Positions 25,168-34,869 of a stretch of 64,000 bases of DNA are shown here, piece by piece. The DNA is from Erysipelotrichaceae bacterium (GTDB lineage: Bacteria > Bacillota_I > Bacilli_A > Erysipelotrichales > Erysipelotrichaceae), in the NCBI GenBank assembly GCA_030694975.1, contig JAUYTU010000018.1, positions 80,068 to 144,067 of the forward strand. Reading direction: 5' to 3'. The translations under genes and the position numbers were made by a program. The notes beneath the pieces are model-generated. The model saw only the letters and a list, made by a program, of their open reading frames with translations. It was not told the DNA's origin and ran no database searches. How positions within the stretch are numbered: position 1 is the first letter of the stretch; every line of letters begins with the position of its first letter.

Positions 25168-25405
25168 TTCTTTATTGATATTTGGTGATCTCTGGACAAG
25201 GATTAGCGATATTGGATTCTTAATCTTGTTTAATATTGCAATATTATTGTTTATGATTTTATTTTTTGGTTGGAAGTACATTTTTAAGAAGAACAATTTA
25301 AGAAAATGGGAAAGAGAAGTTTGGTTATTAATCGTAATATTTACCATTATTGCTTTAGGAACTTTTGTGAAAATTTATTTTGATTTTCCTGAATTTTTTA
25401 GTTAG
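25160..25405 (+). CDS. Small membrane protein of unknown function (two helices)
   Basis: 81 residues with two hydrophobic helices (about 15-42 and 52-72) separated by the basic loop KKNNLRKWERE. It starts 8 nt inside the preceding secreted-protein gene and shares its low GC, so the pair forms a unit. A small membrane partner next to a secreted hydrophobic protein is the usual layout of an immunity protein, but the role is conjecture. Confidence 0.6.
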   Translation: MISSLLIFGDLWTRISDIGFLILFNIAILLFMILFFGWKYIFKKNNLRKWEREVWLLIVIFTIIALGTFVKIYFDFPEFFS

Positions 25406-25631
25406 AAATATGTAACTTAAGAGATTGGCACATGTGGTTAACACCAATAAGTTAAATTTGACTATGTCATTTCCCGTGATAAGGATATGATTGGCAAGGC
25501 AGATCGTTCCATCATTCTGCTTGATATTAGTCAAACATCAACTTACTATCAATATTTCTGTGCTTAGAATTCAACTTATTTACATTTAACTATATGGAAT
25601 CATGCACGGGACAACGTATAAATGACATGAA
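25406..25631. other. AT-rich intergenic stretch with a possible gene remnant
   Basis: No SD-supported gene. One plus-strand frame (about 25461-25567) reads YVISRDKDMIGKADRSIILL and continues to a TAG without a start codon or SD; this looks protein-like and may be the tail of a decayed gene. Otherwise only scattered inverted repeats are seen. Confidence 0.3.
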
Positions 25632-25662
25632 AAATAGAAAGTTCGAACTGAACTTTCTATTT
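25632..25662 (-). terminator. Terminator of rqcH
   Basis: A 13-bp perfect stem AAATAGAAAGTTC-GAACT-GAACTTTCTATTT that contains the rqcH stop codon. On the minus strand it is followed by a short T-run. Confidence 0.78.
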
Positions 25663-27285
25663 CCTTTGCAACCACGACTGAATCAGACTTGCATCCGGAT
25701 CAATAAAGATTGTTTTATAGTTTGAGATCCTTACCAAACCGGCAACCGATTTAGGGATCTTTTTTATGTTTTTGACTTGCGTGTAATTCACCGGCACACT
25801 GGAAGAGTGGCGGGCTTTGGAGTAGTAGGCGGCTAAGTGAGCGGATGCCCGGATAACCTCTTCATCAAAGTTATCGGTCTGGACAATGACATGTGCGCCA
25901 TGAGTATCCTTGGCATGAAACCACCAATCATCCTTTCTGCCGAGTTTGAAGGAGAGAAAGTCGTTTTGAAGGTTGTTTTTACCGACATAGATCGTGGTAT
26001 GGTCATTGAATTTGATGGTTAAGTAGTTGGGCTTGATTTCCTTTTGTTTTCGAATCTTCGACACCACGGCTGGCATATAACCGCGTTTCGCAAGTTCTTG
26101 GCGGATTTCCTTGGCGTCTTGCACATCCGCAATTTCGAGTTGTTGTTGGAGGGCTTCGAAATACGTGATTTCCTCTTGGCACAAATCGATTTGATTTTGA
26201 ATGTGTGGCTGACCGCTGTGACCTTTTTGATACTTTTGAAACAGTTTCTTCGCGTTGGCTTTGACATCCAATTTAGGGTCAAGGGGAATCGTAATCATTC
26301 CTTCGCCATCAAAACGTTCGAATGTAACTTCTTTTGCGCCTTTCGTGACTTGTTGAGGGTAGGTGTACAGATAGTCACCCATCTCACGCCACTTCTCACA
26401 GTCCAACGCTTCATCCAAGGCGTGATACAATTTAGGTAACTTCGCTTTATATTTCTTCAACTCGCGGTTAACCAGTTTGAAACTGTCGCCGGTCTGTTGT
26501 TTGATGCGTTCTTTCTGTTCGGACTGATAATACACTTCATCCAGTCCTTGCATCAGCGGATAGGAAATGGAGGGAAGTTGCTTGTGTGTCAGTGGGATGC
26601 AATGAAAAAGATGATGATCAATGACGAAAAGTTGATTGCTTGATTGTATTTCTTTGAAGATATCGTTAAAGGTTTGACCTTTTTGCATACGATACTGAAT
26701 CTCAGCTGACAGAATTGGTGATATCCCGTGATAGCTCTTGGAAAAGTCGAGGTGAGCATCTTCGGTATCACTTTGAAAGGGATCTTCCTTATCTCCGGCA
26801 TCCGGTAGCTTATAAATCGCGCCGGGTTGAATGGTCCGCTTGGTATTTTCAAAAGGTGGAATCCGTTTGAGCGCATCCAAAATCCGATCTTCCTCAAGTA
26901 AGATTACATTGGCATATTTTCCCATCAGTTCAACCGCAATGGTTCGTGTAGTTAAATCACCTAAGTCATTACGAGTCTCAACACTCAGATGAACGATGCG
27001 GTCATAACCGATCTGCTCGATTTGTTTAATCAAGCCGCCTTCAATGTGCTTGCGCAACAACATGACAAAATGACTTGGTTCTTCTGGAGTACTGTAAGGC
27101 ATATCTGAAAATTGCAGGCGGTTGTACACCGAATGGCAAGATATAATCAGATTGTATTTCTTGTGGTTAAAGCATTGGAAAATGATTTCCGTCTGCGATA
27201 CCTGATAGATTTTATTGATGCGCAGTGGCAATGCCATCTTTAACTGAATTGTCAACCGGTTTAAAAGTATACCATCCAAAGCCAT
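25657..27285 (-). CDS. rqcH: RqcH/NFACT family ribosome quality control protein
   Basis: About 542 residues: NFACT-N domain (MALDGILLNRLTIQL start), a long charged coiled-coil middle, and the NFACT-R domain with KDDWWFHAKDTHGAHVIV. RqcH binds 50S subunits with stalled peptidyl-tRNA and adds alanine tails that mark the peptide for decay. Older annotations call it fibronectin-binding protein (YloA/FbpA). I use the ATG complementary to 27283-27285 because family members start MALDG; an upstream reading adds 22 residues of promoter sequence. Divergent from gmk. Confidence 0.93.
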   Translation of the reverse strand: MALDGILLNRLTIQLKMALPLRINKIYQVSQTEIIFQCFNHKKYNLIISCHSVYNRLQFSDMPYSTPEEPSHFVMLLRKHIEGGLIKQIEQIGYDRIVHLSVETRNDLGDLTTRTIAVELMGKYANVILLEEDRILDALKRIPPFENTKRTIQPGAIYKLPDAGDKEDPFQSDTEDAHLDFSKSYHGISPILSAEIQYRMQKGQTFNDIFKEIQSSNQLFVIDHHLFHCIPLTHKQLPSISYPLMQGLDEVYYQSEQKERIKQQTGDSFKLVNRELKKYKAKLPKLYHALDEALDCEKWREMGDYLYTYPQQVTKGAKEVTFERFDGEGMITIPLDPKLDVKANAKKLFQKYQKGHSGQPHIQNQIDLCQEEITYFEALQQQLEIADVQDAKEIRQELAKRGYMPAVVSKIRKQKEIKPNYLTIKFNDHTTIYVGKNNLQNDFLSFKLGRKDDWWFHAKDTHGAHVIVQTDNFDEEVIRASAHLAAYYSKARHSSSVPVNYTQVKNIKKIPKSVAGLVRISNYKTIFIDPDASLIQSWLQRK

Positions 27286-27310
27286 AAATGTGTCCTGCTT
27301 TCCAAAAAAC

Positions 27311-27351
27311 ATTATAACATATTTGACATCGTGGGTGGTTGTGAGTATCAT
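27311..27351. promoter_or_regulatory. Divergent promoters for rqcH and gmk
   Basis: Plus strand: TTGACA (27323-27328), 17 nt, TATCAT (27346-27351) for gmk. Minus strand: TATAAT (complement of 27311-27316) preceded by TG-T, an extended -10 for rqcH. The two cores overlap, so initiation in one direction may hinder the other. Confidence 0.65.
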
Positions 27352-27371
27352 TAATGAAAGGACCGGTGATT

Positions 27372-27950
27372 ATGATGAAAAGAGGCCTTTTAGTCGTATT
27401 GAGCGGACCAAGCGGGGTGGGCAAAGGCACCATCCGTGACTTGTTCATCCGTCGACCTGAATTAAACTTAACTTTCTCGATATCGATGGCAACCCGCAAC
27501 AAACGGGCGATGGAGACGGACGGTGTCGATTATTATTTTGTGAGCAAAGAGCGCTTTGAGAGTGCGATTGCCAATGATGAGTTGCTTGAATGGGCAGAAT
27601 TTGTCGGTAACTTCTACGGAACGCCGTTGGCCGAGGTTGAGCGTTTGCGTCAACAGGGCAAAAACGTACTGTTAGAGATCGAAGTTCAGGGAGCTATCCA
27701 GATTAAAGAAAAATGTCCGGATGCCCTAACGATCTTCATCGTTCCGCCCAGTATGGATGAGTTGGAGCGTCGCATTCGCGGACGTCGCAGTGAACCGGAA
27801 GAGATTGTTCAGCAACGTCTGAACAAGGCATCCAAAGAGATGGAACTGACCGGGCAATATCGTTATGTGGTATGTAACGAAGACCCACAGTTGGCCGCCG
27901 ATATCATATCGGTCATCATCAAACGTCACATGGAAGTGGTTAATGGTTAG
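27372..27950 (+). CDS. gmk: Guanylate kinase
   Basis: Transfers phosphate from ATP to GMP, giving GDP. P-loop GPSGVGKGT (about residues 12-20), ISMATRNKR and DYYF in the GMP-binding region, and the lid RGRRSEPEE. About 192 residues, normal for the family. ATG codons at 27372 and 27375 follow AAAGGA and GGTGAT; an ATG at 27354 is less likely because it falls about 3 nt after the -10 box. First gene of the conserved housekeeping block; rpoZ and coaBC, which often follow gmk in Bacillota, are absent. Confidence 0.96.
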   Translation: MMKRGLLVVLSGPSGVGKGTIRDLFIRRPELNLTFSISMATRNKRAMETDGVDYYFVSKERFESAIANDELLEWAEFVGNFYGTPLAEVERLRQQGKNVLLEIEVQGAIQIKEKCPDALTIFIVPPSMDELERRIRGRRSEPEEIVQQRLNKASKEMELTGQYRYVVCNEDPQLAADIISVIIKRHMEVVNG

Positions 27951-27961
27951 CCACTTTTTTT
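27935..27961 (+). terminator. Terminator at the gmk stop
   Basis: AGTGGTTA-ATGGT-TAGCCACT (one G-U pair) followed by seven T; the stem includes the stop codon. Confidence 0.78.
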
Positions 27962-28009
27962 GTTCGGACAAGCGATACAGTAGTGTATAATAGATGCAGG
28001 GGGAACCGT

Positions 28010-30148
28010 ATGTACTATATTGACGTTTGGGTTGAACATCCGTTGGGATTAGACGCACCGCTGACCTATCGGTGTCCTTTTGAGCATGTCGAAAAAGGCA
28101 TGCGCGTCACCGTTTCCCTCAACCGCCAAGCCGTCGTCGGAATCGTCAGTAACGTGAATGTAAAGGTACCTGAGGGAATCGATGTCAAAGATGTTTTATC
28201 GGTTCTTGATGAAGAACCCGTCATCAATGAAGAATTGAATGAGCTTGCTTTATGGATGGCGATTGACACCTTATGCGACCCCATTCTGTGCTATAAAACC
28301 ATCTTACCGCCGGTATTGAAACCACAATCATCGTCCCAAAAAGCGAAGATCGAGAAATGGCTGATCGCGGTTGAGGGAGAGTTTGAGTTAACATTGAAAC
28401 AACGCGAAATCGTTGATGAGATTTTGCTTTCTGGCGAAGTTTTGTACTCAACCGTCAAATCCGCCTCTATTCGCGATAAACTGATCGAAAAAGGAGCACT
28501 GCGTATTGAAGTGCGTGAAGTTACCTACCGCAAAAGTTTGAAAAAGGGTTCAGAATCGTCACTTATCCTTTCGGATGCCCAACGCACCGTCGTTGATGGA
28601 ATCGACTTGAATGAAACTAGTGTCAACTGTATATTCGGAGCTACCGGCAGCGGAAAAACCGAAATATACATGCGGATCGCTGATAAAGTACTTACGCTGG
28701 GTAAGCAGGTGATTTTGCTTGTTCCCGAAATATCCCTCACCCCCCAAATGCTCGATCGCTTTTACAAGCGCTTTGGGGATGATATCATCGTCTATCACTC
28801 CCACTTAACGCCTCAACAACGTTACATCCAGTACATGCGCGCTAAGAACCAACAGGCATCGATTGCGATCGGAACACGCTCTGCCATCTTTTTGCCCTTT
28901 GAAAACTTGGGTTGCATCATCCTCGATGAAGAACACGATAGCAGTTTCAAACAAGACAAAGCACCGTTCTACCATGCCCGTGACATCGCGATTCATCGAG
29001 GCGAAACCTTTCAATGTCCGGTGATTTTGGGATCAGCGACCCCGGCGATGGAAACGTATGCGCGTGCCTTAAAAGGGGTTTATCGACTGTTTACCTTAAA
29101 TCAACGCATTACCAGTGATATGGCCAAAGTGACTTTGGTCGATACCCGTCAGCTGTTGCGTCAACGCAAAAACAACGAACTGAGCGAGGTCTTGCTTGAG
29201 GGGATAAAATCGCGTCTTGAACTTAAACAACAAGTCATCCTGTTGCTCAATCGCAGGGGATATATGCCCATACTAACCTGTAAACAATGTGATTCGGTAG
29301 CCATGTGTCCCAATTGCGATGTATCCCTGGCCTATCATAAAGCCGGCCAGAAAGCCACGTGTCATGTGTGTGGTTACACGCAGATCAAACTGGTATGCAC
29401 CGCGTGTGGCAGTACACAGTGGCAGGGATCGGGATTTGCGACTCAACGACTGGAAGAACAATTGAAAACTCAATTTCCATCCGCACGAATCTTGCGCATG
29501 GATGCTGATACGACCCGCAAGACCGACGGTCATGCGACTCTTCTTAATGCCTTTGCCAAAGGTGAGGCTGATATATTGTTAGGAACACAGATGATAGCCA
29601 AGGGATTGGACATACCCAATGTGACCCTGGTCGGCATCTTACAAGGGGACGCAGCGTTGGGACGACCGGACTATCGCAGCATTGAGAATACCTTTGCGAT
29701 GATGGTTCAGGCTGCCGGACGCAGCGGTCGCTCGACTCTGGGTGGTGAAGTCATCATTCAGGCCTTCGATGTGCGTCACTACGCCGTACAATATGCCCGC
29801 AATCAGGATTATGTTTCCTTCTTCAATCACGAAATGAAATATCGTCATCAGGGTCAGTACCCGCCGTATACCTATCTGATAGCTATTACAGTGTCCGATG
29901 AGGATTGGGATAAAGCTCGTAGTTTGGCGGTCGATGTTGCATCACGCTGCCGGAGTGATGAGTCTTTTAAAACCCTGGGACCCGCCGATTTAGGTAAAAT
30001 CAAAGGGAAGTTCCGCTTTCGGATCGTTTGTAAAGGCAAAGATCTTGTGGGGATGAAATCATTTGTCCGACAAGAAATTATGCCTGTTAAACGTAAGAGC
30101 GGAAAAACGCAGATCAGTATCAATGTATCGCCCATGGGCTTGCAGTAA
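28010..30148 (+). CDS. priA: Primosomal replication restart helicase PriA
   Basis: Superfamily 2 helicase of about 712 residues that reloads the replisome at collapsed forks. N-terminal DNA-binding domain, Walker A GATGSGKTE (about 210), Walker B LDEEHD (about 305), a zinc-binding cluster of paired cysteines (CKQCDSVAMCPNCD and CHVCGY...CTACGS, about 424-468) and helicase motifs V-VI (AAGRSGR). ATG 28010 follows GGGGGAACC. 11 nt before rsmB; def and fmt, usual between these genes, are missing here. Confidence 0.96.
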   Translation: MYYIDVWVEHPLGLDAPLTYRCPFEHVEKGMRVTVSLNRQAVVGIVSNVNVKVPEGIDVKDVLSVLDEEPVINEELNELALWMAIDTLCDPILCYKTILPPVLKPQSSSQKAKIEKWLIAVEGEFELTLKQREIVDEILLSGEVLYSTVKSASIRDKLIEKGALRIEVREVTYRKSLKKGSESSLILSDAQRTVVDGIDLNETSVNCIFGATGSGKTEIYMRIADKVLTLGKQVILLVPEISLTPQMLDRFYKRFGDDIIVYHSHLTPQQRYIQYMRAKNQQASIAIGTRSAIFLPFENLGCIILDEEHDSSFKQDKAPFYHARDIAIHRGETFQCPVILGSATPAMETYARALKGVYRLFTLNQRITSDMAKVTLVDTRQLLRQRKNNELSEVLLEGIKSRLELKQQVILLLNRRGYMPILTCKQCDSVAMCPNCDVSLAYHKAGQKATCHVCGYTQIKLVCTACGSTQWQGSGFATQRLEEQLKTQFPSARILRMDADTTRKTDGHATLLNAFAKGEADILLGTQMIAKGLDIPNVTLVGILQGDAALGRPDYRSIENTFAMMVQAAGRSGRSTLGGEVIIQAFDVRHYAVQYARNQDYVSFFNHEMKYRHQGQYPPYTYLIAITVSDEDWDKARSLAVDVASRCRSDESFKTLGPADLGKIKGKFRFRIVCKGKDLVGMKSFVRQEIMPVKRKSGKTQISINVSPMGLQ

Positions 30149-30159
30149 GGAGGAAATTT

Positions 30160-31404
30160 ATGATCGCAAGAGAAGAAGCTTATCACATACTTACGCAAGT
30201 CGTCGTCCATAAACAATACGCCAATTTGCTGTTAAAAAATTGCAAAGGGGATCCGGTGGATATGCCGCTGATCACACGCATTGTCTATGGCACATTGCAA
30301 CATTACCGTTATCTTGAATATCAGTGGAGCGACCTTGTCAGTAAGCGTCCACCCGAAGAAATTGTGGTCCTTATTAGTATGTCCGTGTATCAACGTTACA
30401 TGATGGACAAAATCCCGCCGTATGCCATTATCAACGAGGCGGTCAGTATTGCCAAAAAGAATCTCAAAGGGCAATATGCCGGTTTGGTTAATGCGATTTT
30501 GCGTCAGGTATTGACCCGTCACAGCCGTCCGGTATTTATGGAAAACAAAGCCGAGCAACTCGCCATCGAGACCAGTCATCCGGTATGGTTGGTACATATG
30601 TGGCGTAAGCAGTTGGGCGATGAAGCCACGGAGACCATCTGTCATAAAAACAACCTGACACCGCCTTTGTATGTGCGGGTAAATACGCTTTTGTCGGATA
30701 TGGATGAAGTAATGAAATCTGAATTGTTTACTGTATCCGATGAGAAGTTAGGATCATTGATCGCATTGCCAAAAGTTGTCAAACACGAGATCTTTACTTC
30801 CGGAAAAGTCATGATTCAAGACGAAAACAGTCAGCGCGTGTGTGTATTTGCGGATGTAAAACCTGGTGAGAAGGTGTTGGATGTGTGCAGTGCCCCAGGA
30901 ACCAAAACCGTTCAGTTAGCTGCCATGATGCAAAATCAGGGTAGTATCTTAGCGTTGGACATTCACTCGCACCGCATCAAACTGGTCGAACAGTTGATTG
31001 AAAAAAGCGGAGCGACCATCATTGAGACGAAAGTAGCGGACGCGACCAACTTACCTCAATCGATTAAAGAATCGTTGTTTGATACGGTTCTGATTGATGC
31101 ACCATGCAGCGGACTGGGTGTATTGCGTCGCAAACCGGACATCAAAATGACGATTCAACCGGCGGATCTGGATGGCATTCAGAAACTTCAAGAGTCGATC
31201 CTGAATGAGACAAGTTCTTGTGTTAAGGTTGGCGGTCATTTGGTGTATGCGACCTGTACGATCAATAAAAAGGAAAATCAATTGCAAGTCCAAAGTTTCC
31301 TTTCAACGCATCCTCAGTTTGAGTTGGTCGACCAACAACAATATTTGCCTCATCAAAACGATGGTGATGGATTTTATATGGCAAAACTTATCAGAGTGCA
31401 ATAA
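30160..31404 (+). CDS. rsmB: 16S rRNA (cytosine-5)-methyltransferase RsmB
   Basis: 414 residues: an N-terminal NusB-like RNA-binding domain (about 1-130) and a SAM methyltransferase domain. SAM motif VLDVCSAPGTKT, motif IV DAPCSGLG (Cys316) and motif VI YATCTI (Cys366, the nucleophile) identify the m5C methyltransferase for position 967. SD AAGGAGG. Downstream of priA and upstream of rlmN in the common order. Confidence 0.95.
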   Translation: MIAREEAYHILTQVVVHKQYANLLLKNCKGDPVDMPLITRIVYGTLQHYRYLEYQWSDLVSKRPPEEIVVLISMSVYQRYMMDKIPPYAIINEAVSIAKKNLKGQYAGLVNAILRQVLTRHSRPVFMENKAEQLAIETSHPVWLVHMWRKQLGDEATETICHKNNLTPPLYVRVNTLLSDMDEVMKSELFTVSDEKLGSLIALPKVVKHEIFTSGKVMIQDENSQRVCVFADVKPGEKVLDVCSAPGTKTVQLAAMMQNQGSILALDIHSHRIKLVEQLIEKSGATIIETKVADATNLPQSIKESLFDTVLIDAPCSGLGVLRRKPDIKMTIQPADLDGIQKLQESILNETSSCVKVGGHLVYATCTINKKENQLQVQSFLSTHPQFELVDQQQYLPHQNDGDGFYMAKLIRVQ

Positions 31405-31432
31405 TTATGGTAAAATATGCTTTGGTGATGCA

Positions 31433-32470
31433 ATGAAAACACTTTATGACTACACCTATGACCAATTGGGTGAGCTGATGCTTGAAATTGGTGAAAAGAA
31501 ATATCGCGGTCAACAGCTCTTTGAATGGCTATATCGCAAACGCGTCACAGCTTTTGATGATATGAGTGATATTTCGGTAAAATTGAAAATCTGGCTAAAT
31601 GAACATGTGCAACTGTCACCGATCACGCTGAAAACGCGTCAGGTCGCGGCCGATGGCACAGTGAAATATTTGTTTGCGATGGAAGATGGAGCTCTGTGTG
31701 AAACGGTGCTGATGCACTACAGTTACGGTAAAAGCCTGTGTGTCTCCTCGCAAATCGGCTGCAACATGGGTTGCACTTTTTGTGCATCCGGCTTACTGAA
31801 AAAAACCCGCAACCTAAGCAGCGGGGAAATGGTGGCACAAGTACTCTTTGTTCAGCAGGAGTTGGATAAAGAGCAGGAAAGAGTCAGTCATGTGGTTGTG
31901 ATGGGAACGGGCGAACCGTTTGATAACTATGACAACGTCTTACGCTTTCTCTACACCATCAATCATGACCGTGGTTTGGCCATCGGTGCTCGCCATCTGA
32001 CCGTATCGACTTGTGGCTTGGTGGATGGTATCCGTAAGTTTGCGCTTGAACCGATTCAAGTCAATCTGGCGATCTCTCTTCATGCACCCAATGATGAGCT
32101 TCGAAGCAAACTTATGCCGATCAATCAGGCACATCCATTGGACAAACTGATGGAAGCCATGGATTATTATATGTCCAAATCCAACCGTCGGATTACCTAT
32201 GAGTACATCTTATTACAAGGTGTCAATGATTCAGATGTTCATGCCCGTCAGTTGGCGGATTTGATTCGGGGTCAAAATGCCTATGTCAACTTAATTCCTT
32301 ACAATCCCGTGGATGAACACGGATTTAGAAAAGTCGGGGTCAAAGAAGCGTTGCGTTTCTATGATCAGTTGCATAAAGCCGGCGTAAAATGTACGCTGCG
32401 CCAGGAGCATGGAGCCGATATTGATGCGGCTTGTGGCCAATTACGAGCGAAACATGAAAGGACACGATGA
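31433..32470 (+). CDS. rlmN: 23S rRNA / tRNA adenine-C2 methyltransferase RlmN
   Basis: Radical SAM enzyme of 345 residues that methylates A2503 of 23S rRNA and some tRNAs. The cluster motif is CNMGCTFC (Cys110, Cys114, Cys117). The catalytic C-terminal cysteine lies in GADIDAACGQL. I use ATG 31433 because MKTLYDYT gives the standard length; the frame runs back into rsmB but without an SD. It ends 1 nt before prpC. Confidence 0.95.
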   Translation: MKTLYDYTYDQLGELMLEIGEKKYRGQQLFEWLYRKRVTAFDDMSDISVKLKIWLNEHVQLSPITLKTRQVAADGTVKYLFAMEDGALCETVLMHYSYGKSLCVSSQIGCNMGCTFCASGLLKKTRNLSSGEMVAQVLFVQQELDKEQERVSHVVVMGTGEPFDNYDNVLRFLYTINHDRGLAIGARHLTVSTCGLVDGIRKFALEPIQVNLAISLHAPNDELRSKLMPINQAHPLDKLMEAMDYYMSKSNRRITYEYILLQGVNDSDVHARQLADLIRGQNAYVNLIPYNPVDEHGFRKVGVKEALRFYDQLHKAGVKCTLRQEHGADIDAACGQLRAKHERTR

Positions 32471-32471
32471 C

Positions 32472-33209
32472 ATGAACATTGCCGGAGCTACCGATTGCGG
32501 CTATATCCGCTCCACCAATCAAGACTGTTATGTCATTCAACGCATCGAGGATGCGGTTTTAGCTGTGGTTTGCGATGGAATCGGTGGCGCGAGGGCCGGC
32601 GATGTCGCATCTTCGATTTCCTGTAAACTCATGGATGAAGCCTTTGTTAAAAAAATACGCTTTTTGAATAATGATGATGTCAGAGCCTGGTTGAACTTAG
32701 CCATCGCTGAAGTCAATCAACACATTGTCAGTCTATCGCGTCATGTGGAGGACTATCAAGGCATGGGAACGACCATGGTTGCGGTTGTTTTTTCAAAAGA
32801 CGGTATGATTGCAGCCAATGTCGGAGACAGTCGGATTTATGGTGTGAATCAACAGCTGGTTCAGTTAAGTGATGATCATTCATTGGTCAATGAGTTGGTC
32901 AAACTGGGTAAGGTTAAAAAAGAAGAAGCCAGTAAACATCCCAATCGCAATATGCTGACCAATGCCATTGGTATCGGCATGCAAATCGATATCGATATAT
33001 TTGATGTAGATAATGATTTTGACATGATACTGCTATGCTCAGATGGTGTTCATGGATACATCGAGGAATCAGATATACTGAATACGGTTCATTCAAACCG
33101 TGAAGTTCAAGAAAAAGTGAATGTTCTGATCGGCTTAGCGAACAATGCCGGCGGATATGACAACTCGACCGTCATCTTAGTTGATTTGCGAGGTGATGAA
33201 CATGAGTGA
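32472..33209 (+). CDS. prpC: PP2C-type serine/threonine phosphatase
   Basis: 245 residues. Removes phosphate from targets of the PrkC kinase encoded next. Metal-binding and catalytic motifs in order: CDGIGGARAGDVAS, GMGTTMV, NVGDSRIY, SDGVHGY and GGYDNSTVI. ATG 32472 has AAAGGA about 9 nt upstream and follows the rlmN stop by 1 nt. Overlaps the kinase gene by 8 nt, which keeps the opposing enzymes balanced. Confidence 0.95.
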   Translation: MNIAGATDCGYIRSTNQDCYVIQRIEDAVLAVVCDGIGGARAGDVASSISCKLMDEAFVKKIRFLNNDDVRAWLNLAIAEVNQHIVSLSRHVEDYQGMGTTMVAVVFSKDGMIAANVGDSRIYGVNQQLVQLSDDHSLVNELVKLGKVKKEEASKHPNRNMLTNAIGIGMQIDIDIFDVDNDFDMILLCSDGVHGYIEESDILNTVHSNREVQEKVNVLIGLANNAGGYDNSTVILVDLRGDEHE

Positions 33210-34860
33210 AATGATTAAAAACCGCTATATGATCGTTTCGCGATTGGGCGAAGGTGGGATGGCCGATGTATATCTGGCGGTTGATACCTTACTTAATCGT
33301 GAAGTGGCTATTAAAGTTTTGCGTGGAGAACTATCGACCGATCATGTTTCGTTGTTGCGTTTTAAACGCGAAGCCAATGCGGCGAGTACCTTAAATCATC
33401 CCAACATCGTTGAAATCTATGATGTCGGGGAAGAAGCCGGCAAACATTTTATCGTAATGGAAGTGGTGAGGGGGAAAACCTTAAAACAGCTCATTTCTCA
33501 GCGTGGCGCGATGGAAAAAGAGGAAGCTTTGGCCATCATGAAACAGCTGATAGTAGCAGTATCGGAAGCACATCGCAAAAATATCATTCACCGCGACATT
33601 AAACCGCAAAATGTTTTGATTAAGGATGATGGAACCGTTAAGATCACGGATTTCGGTATCGCCTTGGCTCAAGATGCCATGCAGCTGACTCAGACCGATG
33701 CTGTTATGGGTTCCGTTCATTATTTGGCACCGGAATGCGCACGGGGAGAAGCCGCAAGTAATCAAAGTGATGTTTACTCTTTGGGAATCGTATTATACGA
33801 GTTGTTGCGTGGTGATGTTCCTTTTACCGGTGAAGCACCTGTTCAGATTGCCATTAAGCATATGCGCGAGGATATACCGAGTATACGCGAATTCAATCCG
33901 ACCTTGCCTCAGTCGTTGGAGAATATCATTATTAAAGCGACGGCGAAAAATAAATTGCTGCGCTATCAATCGGCGAAGGATATGTCCGATGACTTACTGA
34001 CTTGTCTGAGTGCGGCTCGTGCAAAAGAAGCGAAAGTGATCTTTGTCGATGATGATGCCGAAGGGTCAACCACCGTGATCAATCAGGTTGCGACCTCTGA
34101 ACCGGTCGTTGAATCAAAGTCGACCTTTGCTACCGTTTCGGCAGCTTTGACAATCAGTGCGTTGGTTATCCTGATTGGTTTTGCGATATTTACGATGTTC
34201 AATCCGGGAACCATTGAGAGTCGTTATACCAATGTTCCGGATTTGTCCGGTTTGAATTACAGTGAAGCTAAACTTGCTTTAGAAGAGAAAGGTCTGACTC
34301 TTTCCAGCAATGTTCTATATACACTGACCGAAGATATCCAGGCGGGCAAAATTATCTCGTTCACTCCGACCTTTGGTACTCAGGTTGAAAAAGGATCCCT
34401 GGTTACCATTACCGTTTCTGAGGGAATTTACTATGTAGTTGCTGATTTTACCACAAAAACCCTTGAGGAAGCCCGTGCAATGTTATCCGGTACGCGGATT
34501 ACGATTCGTAGTGAAAACGAACCATCACTAACCGTGACTCCGGGAACGATCATCCGTCAGGAGTTGTTGTTGGCAGGGGATAAACTTGATCCAAGGCGCT
34601 CCTATGAAATAAAGCTGGTGGTCGCTTCTTATGTTGAATGGGTCGTTCCGCAATCCATTATCGGAATGGGTATTGGTGAAGCTTCCCGAATGATTGAAGA
34701 GTTGGGATTAAAAGTGATGACAGTTAAATTGTCAACGGCTGAATTAAGCGAAGAAGAACTGGCTAAAATTGTATATAACGTTGTAGAGTCTGTTTCACCG
34801 GGTGTTGGCAGTCTGTATATTCAGTACGAAGATTCTACTGTCATTTTGTATTATTACTAA
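33202..34860 (+). CDS. prkC: PASTA-domain serine/threonine protein kinase
   Basis: About 552 residues: an N-terminal Hanks kinase (GEGGMADVY loop, VAIKVL lysine, HRDIKPQN, DFGIA), one transmembrane helix (about 310-330), and three extracellular PASTA repeats beginning VPDLSGLNYSEA, VADFTTKTLEEA and VPQSIIGMGIGEA that sense muropeptides or lipid II. Most relatives have three to five PASTA units. ATG 33202 follows GAGGTGAT. Controls cell-wall growth, division and dormancy exit in related bacteria. Confidence 0.95.
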   Translation: MSEMIKNRYMIVSRLGEGGMADVYLAVDTLLNREVAIKVLRGELSTDHVSLLRFKREANAASTLNHPNIVEIYDVGEEAGKHFIVMEVVRGKTLKQLISQRGAMEKEEALAIMKQLIVAVSEAHRKNIIHRDIKPQNVLIKDDGTVKITDFGIALAQDAMQLTQTDAVMGSVHYLAPECARGEAASNQSDVYSLGIVLYELLRGDVPFTGEAPVQIAIKHMREDIPSIREFNPTLPQSLENIIIKATAKNKLLRYQSAKDMSDDLLTCLSAARAKEAKVIFVDDDAEGSTTVINQVATSEPVVESKSTFATVSAALTISALVILIGFAIFTMFNPGTIESRYTNVPDLSGLNYSEAKLALEEKGLTLSSNVLYTLTEDIQAGKIISFTPTFGTQVEKGSLVTITVSEGIYYVVADFTTKTLEEARAMLSGTRITIRSENEPSLTVTPGTIIRQELLLAGDKLDPRRSYEIKLVVASYVEWVVPQSIIGMGIGEASRMIEELGLKVMTVKLSTAELSEEELAKIVYNVVESVSPGVGSLYIQYEDSTVILYYY

Positions 34861-34869
34861 GGAGAATGC

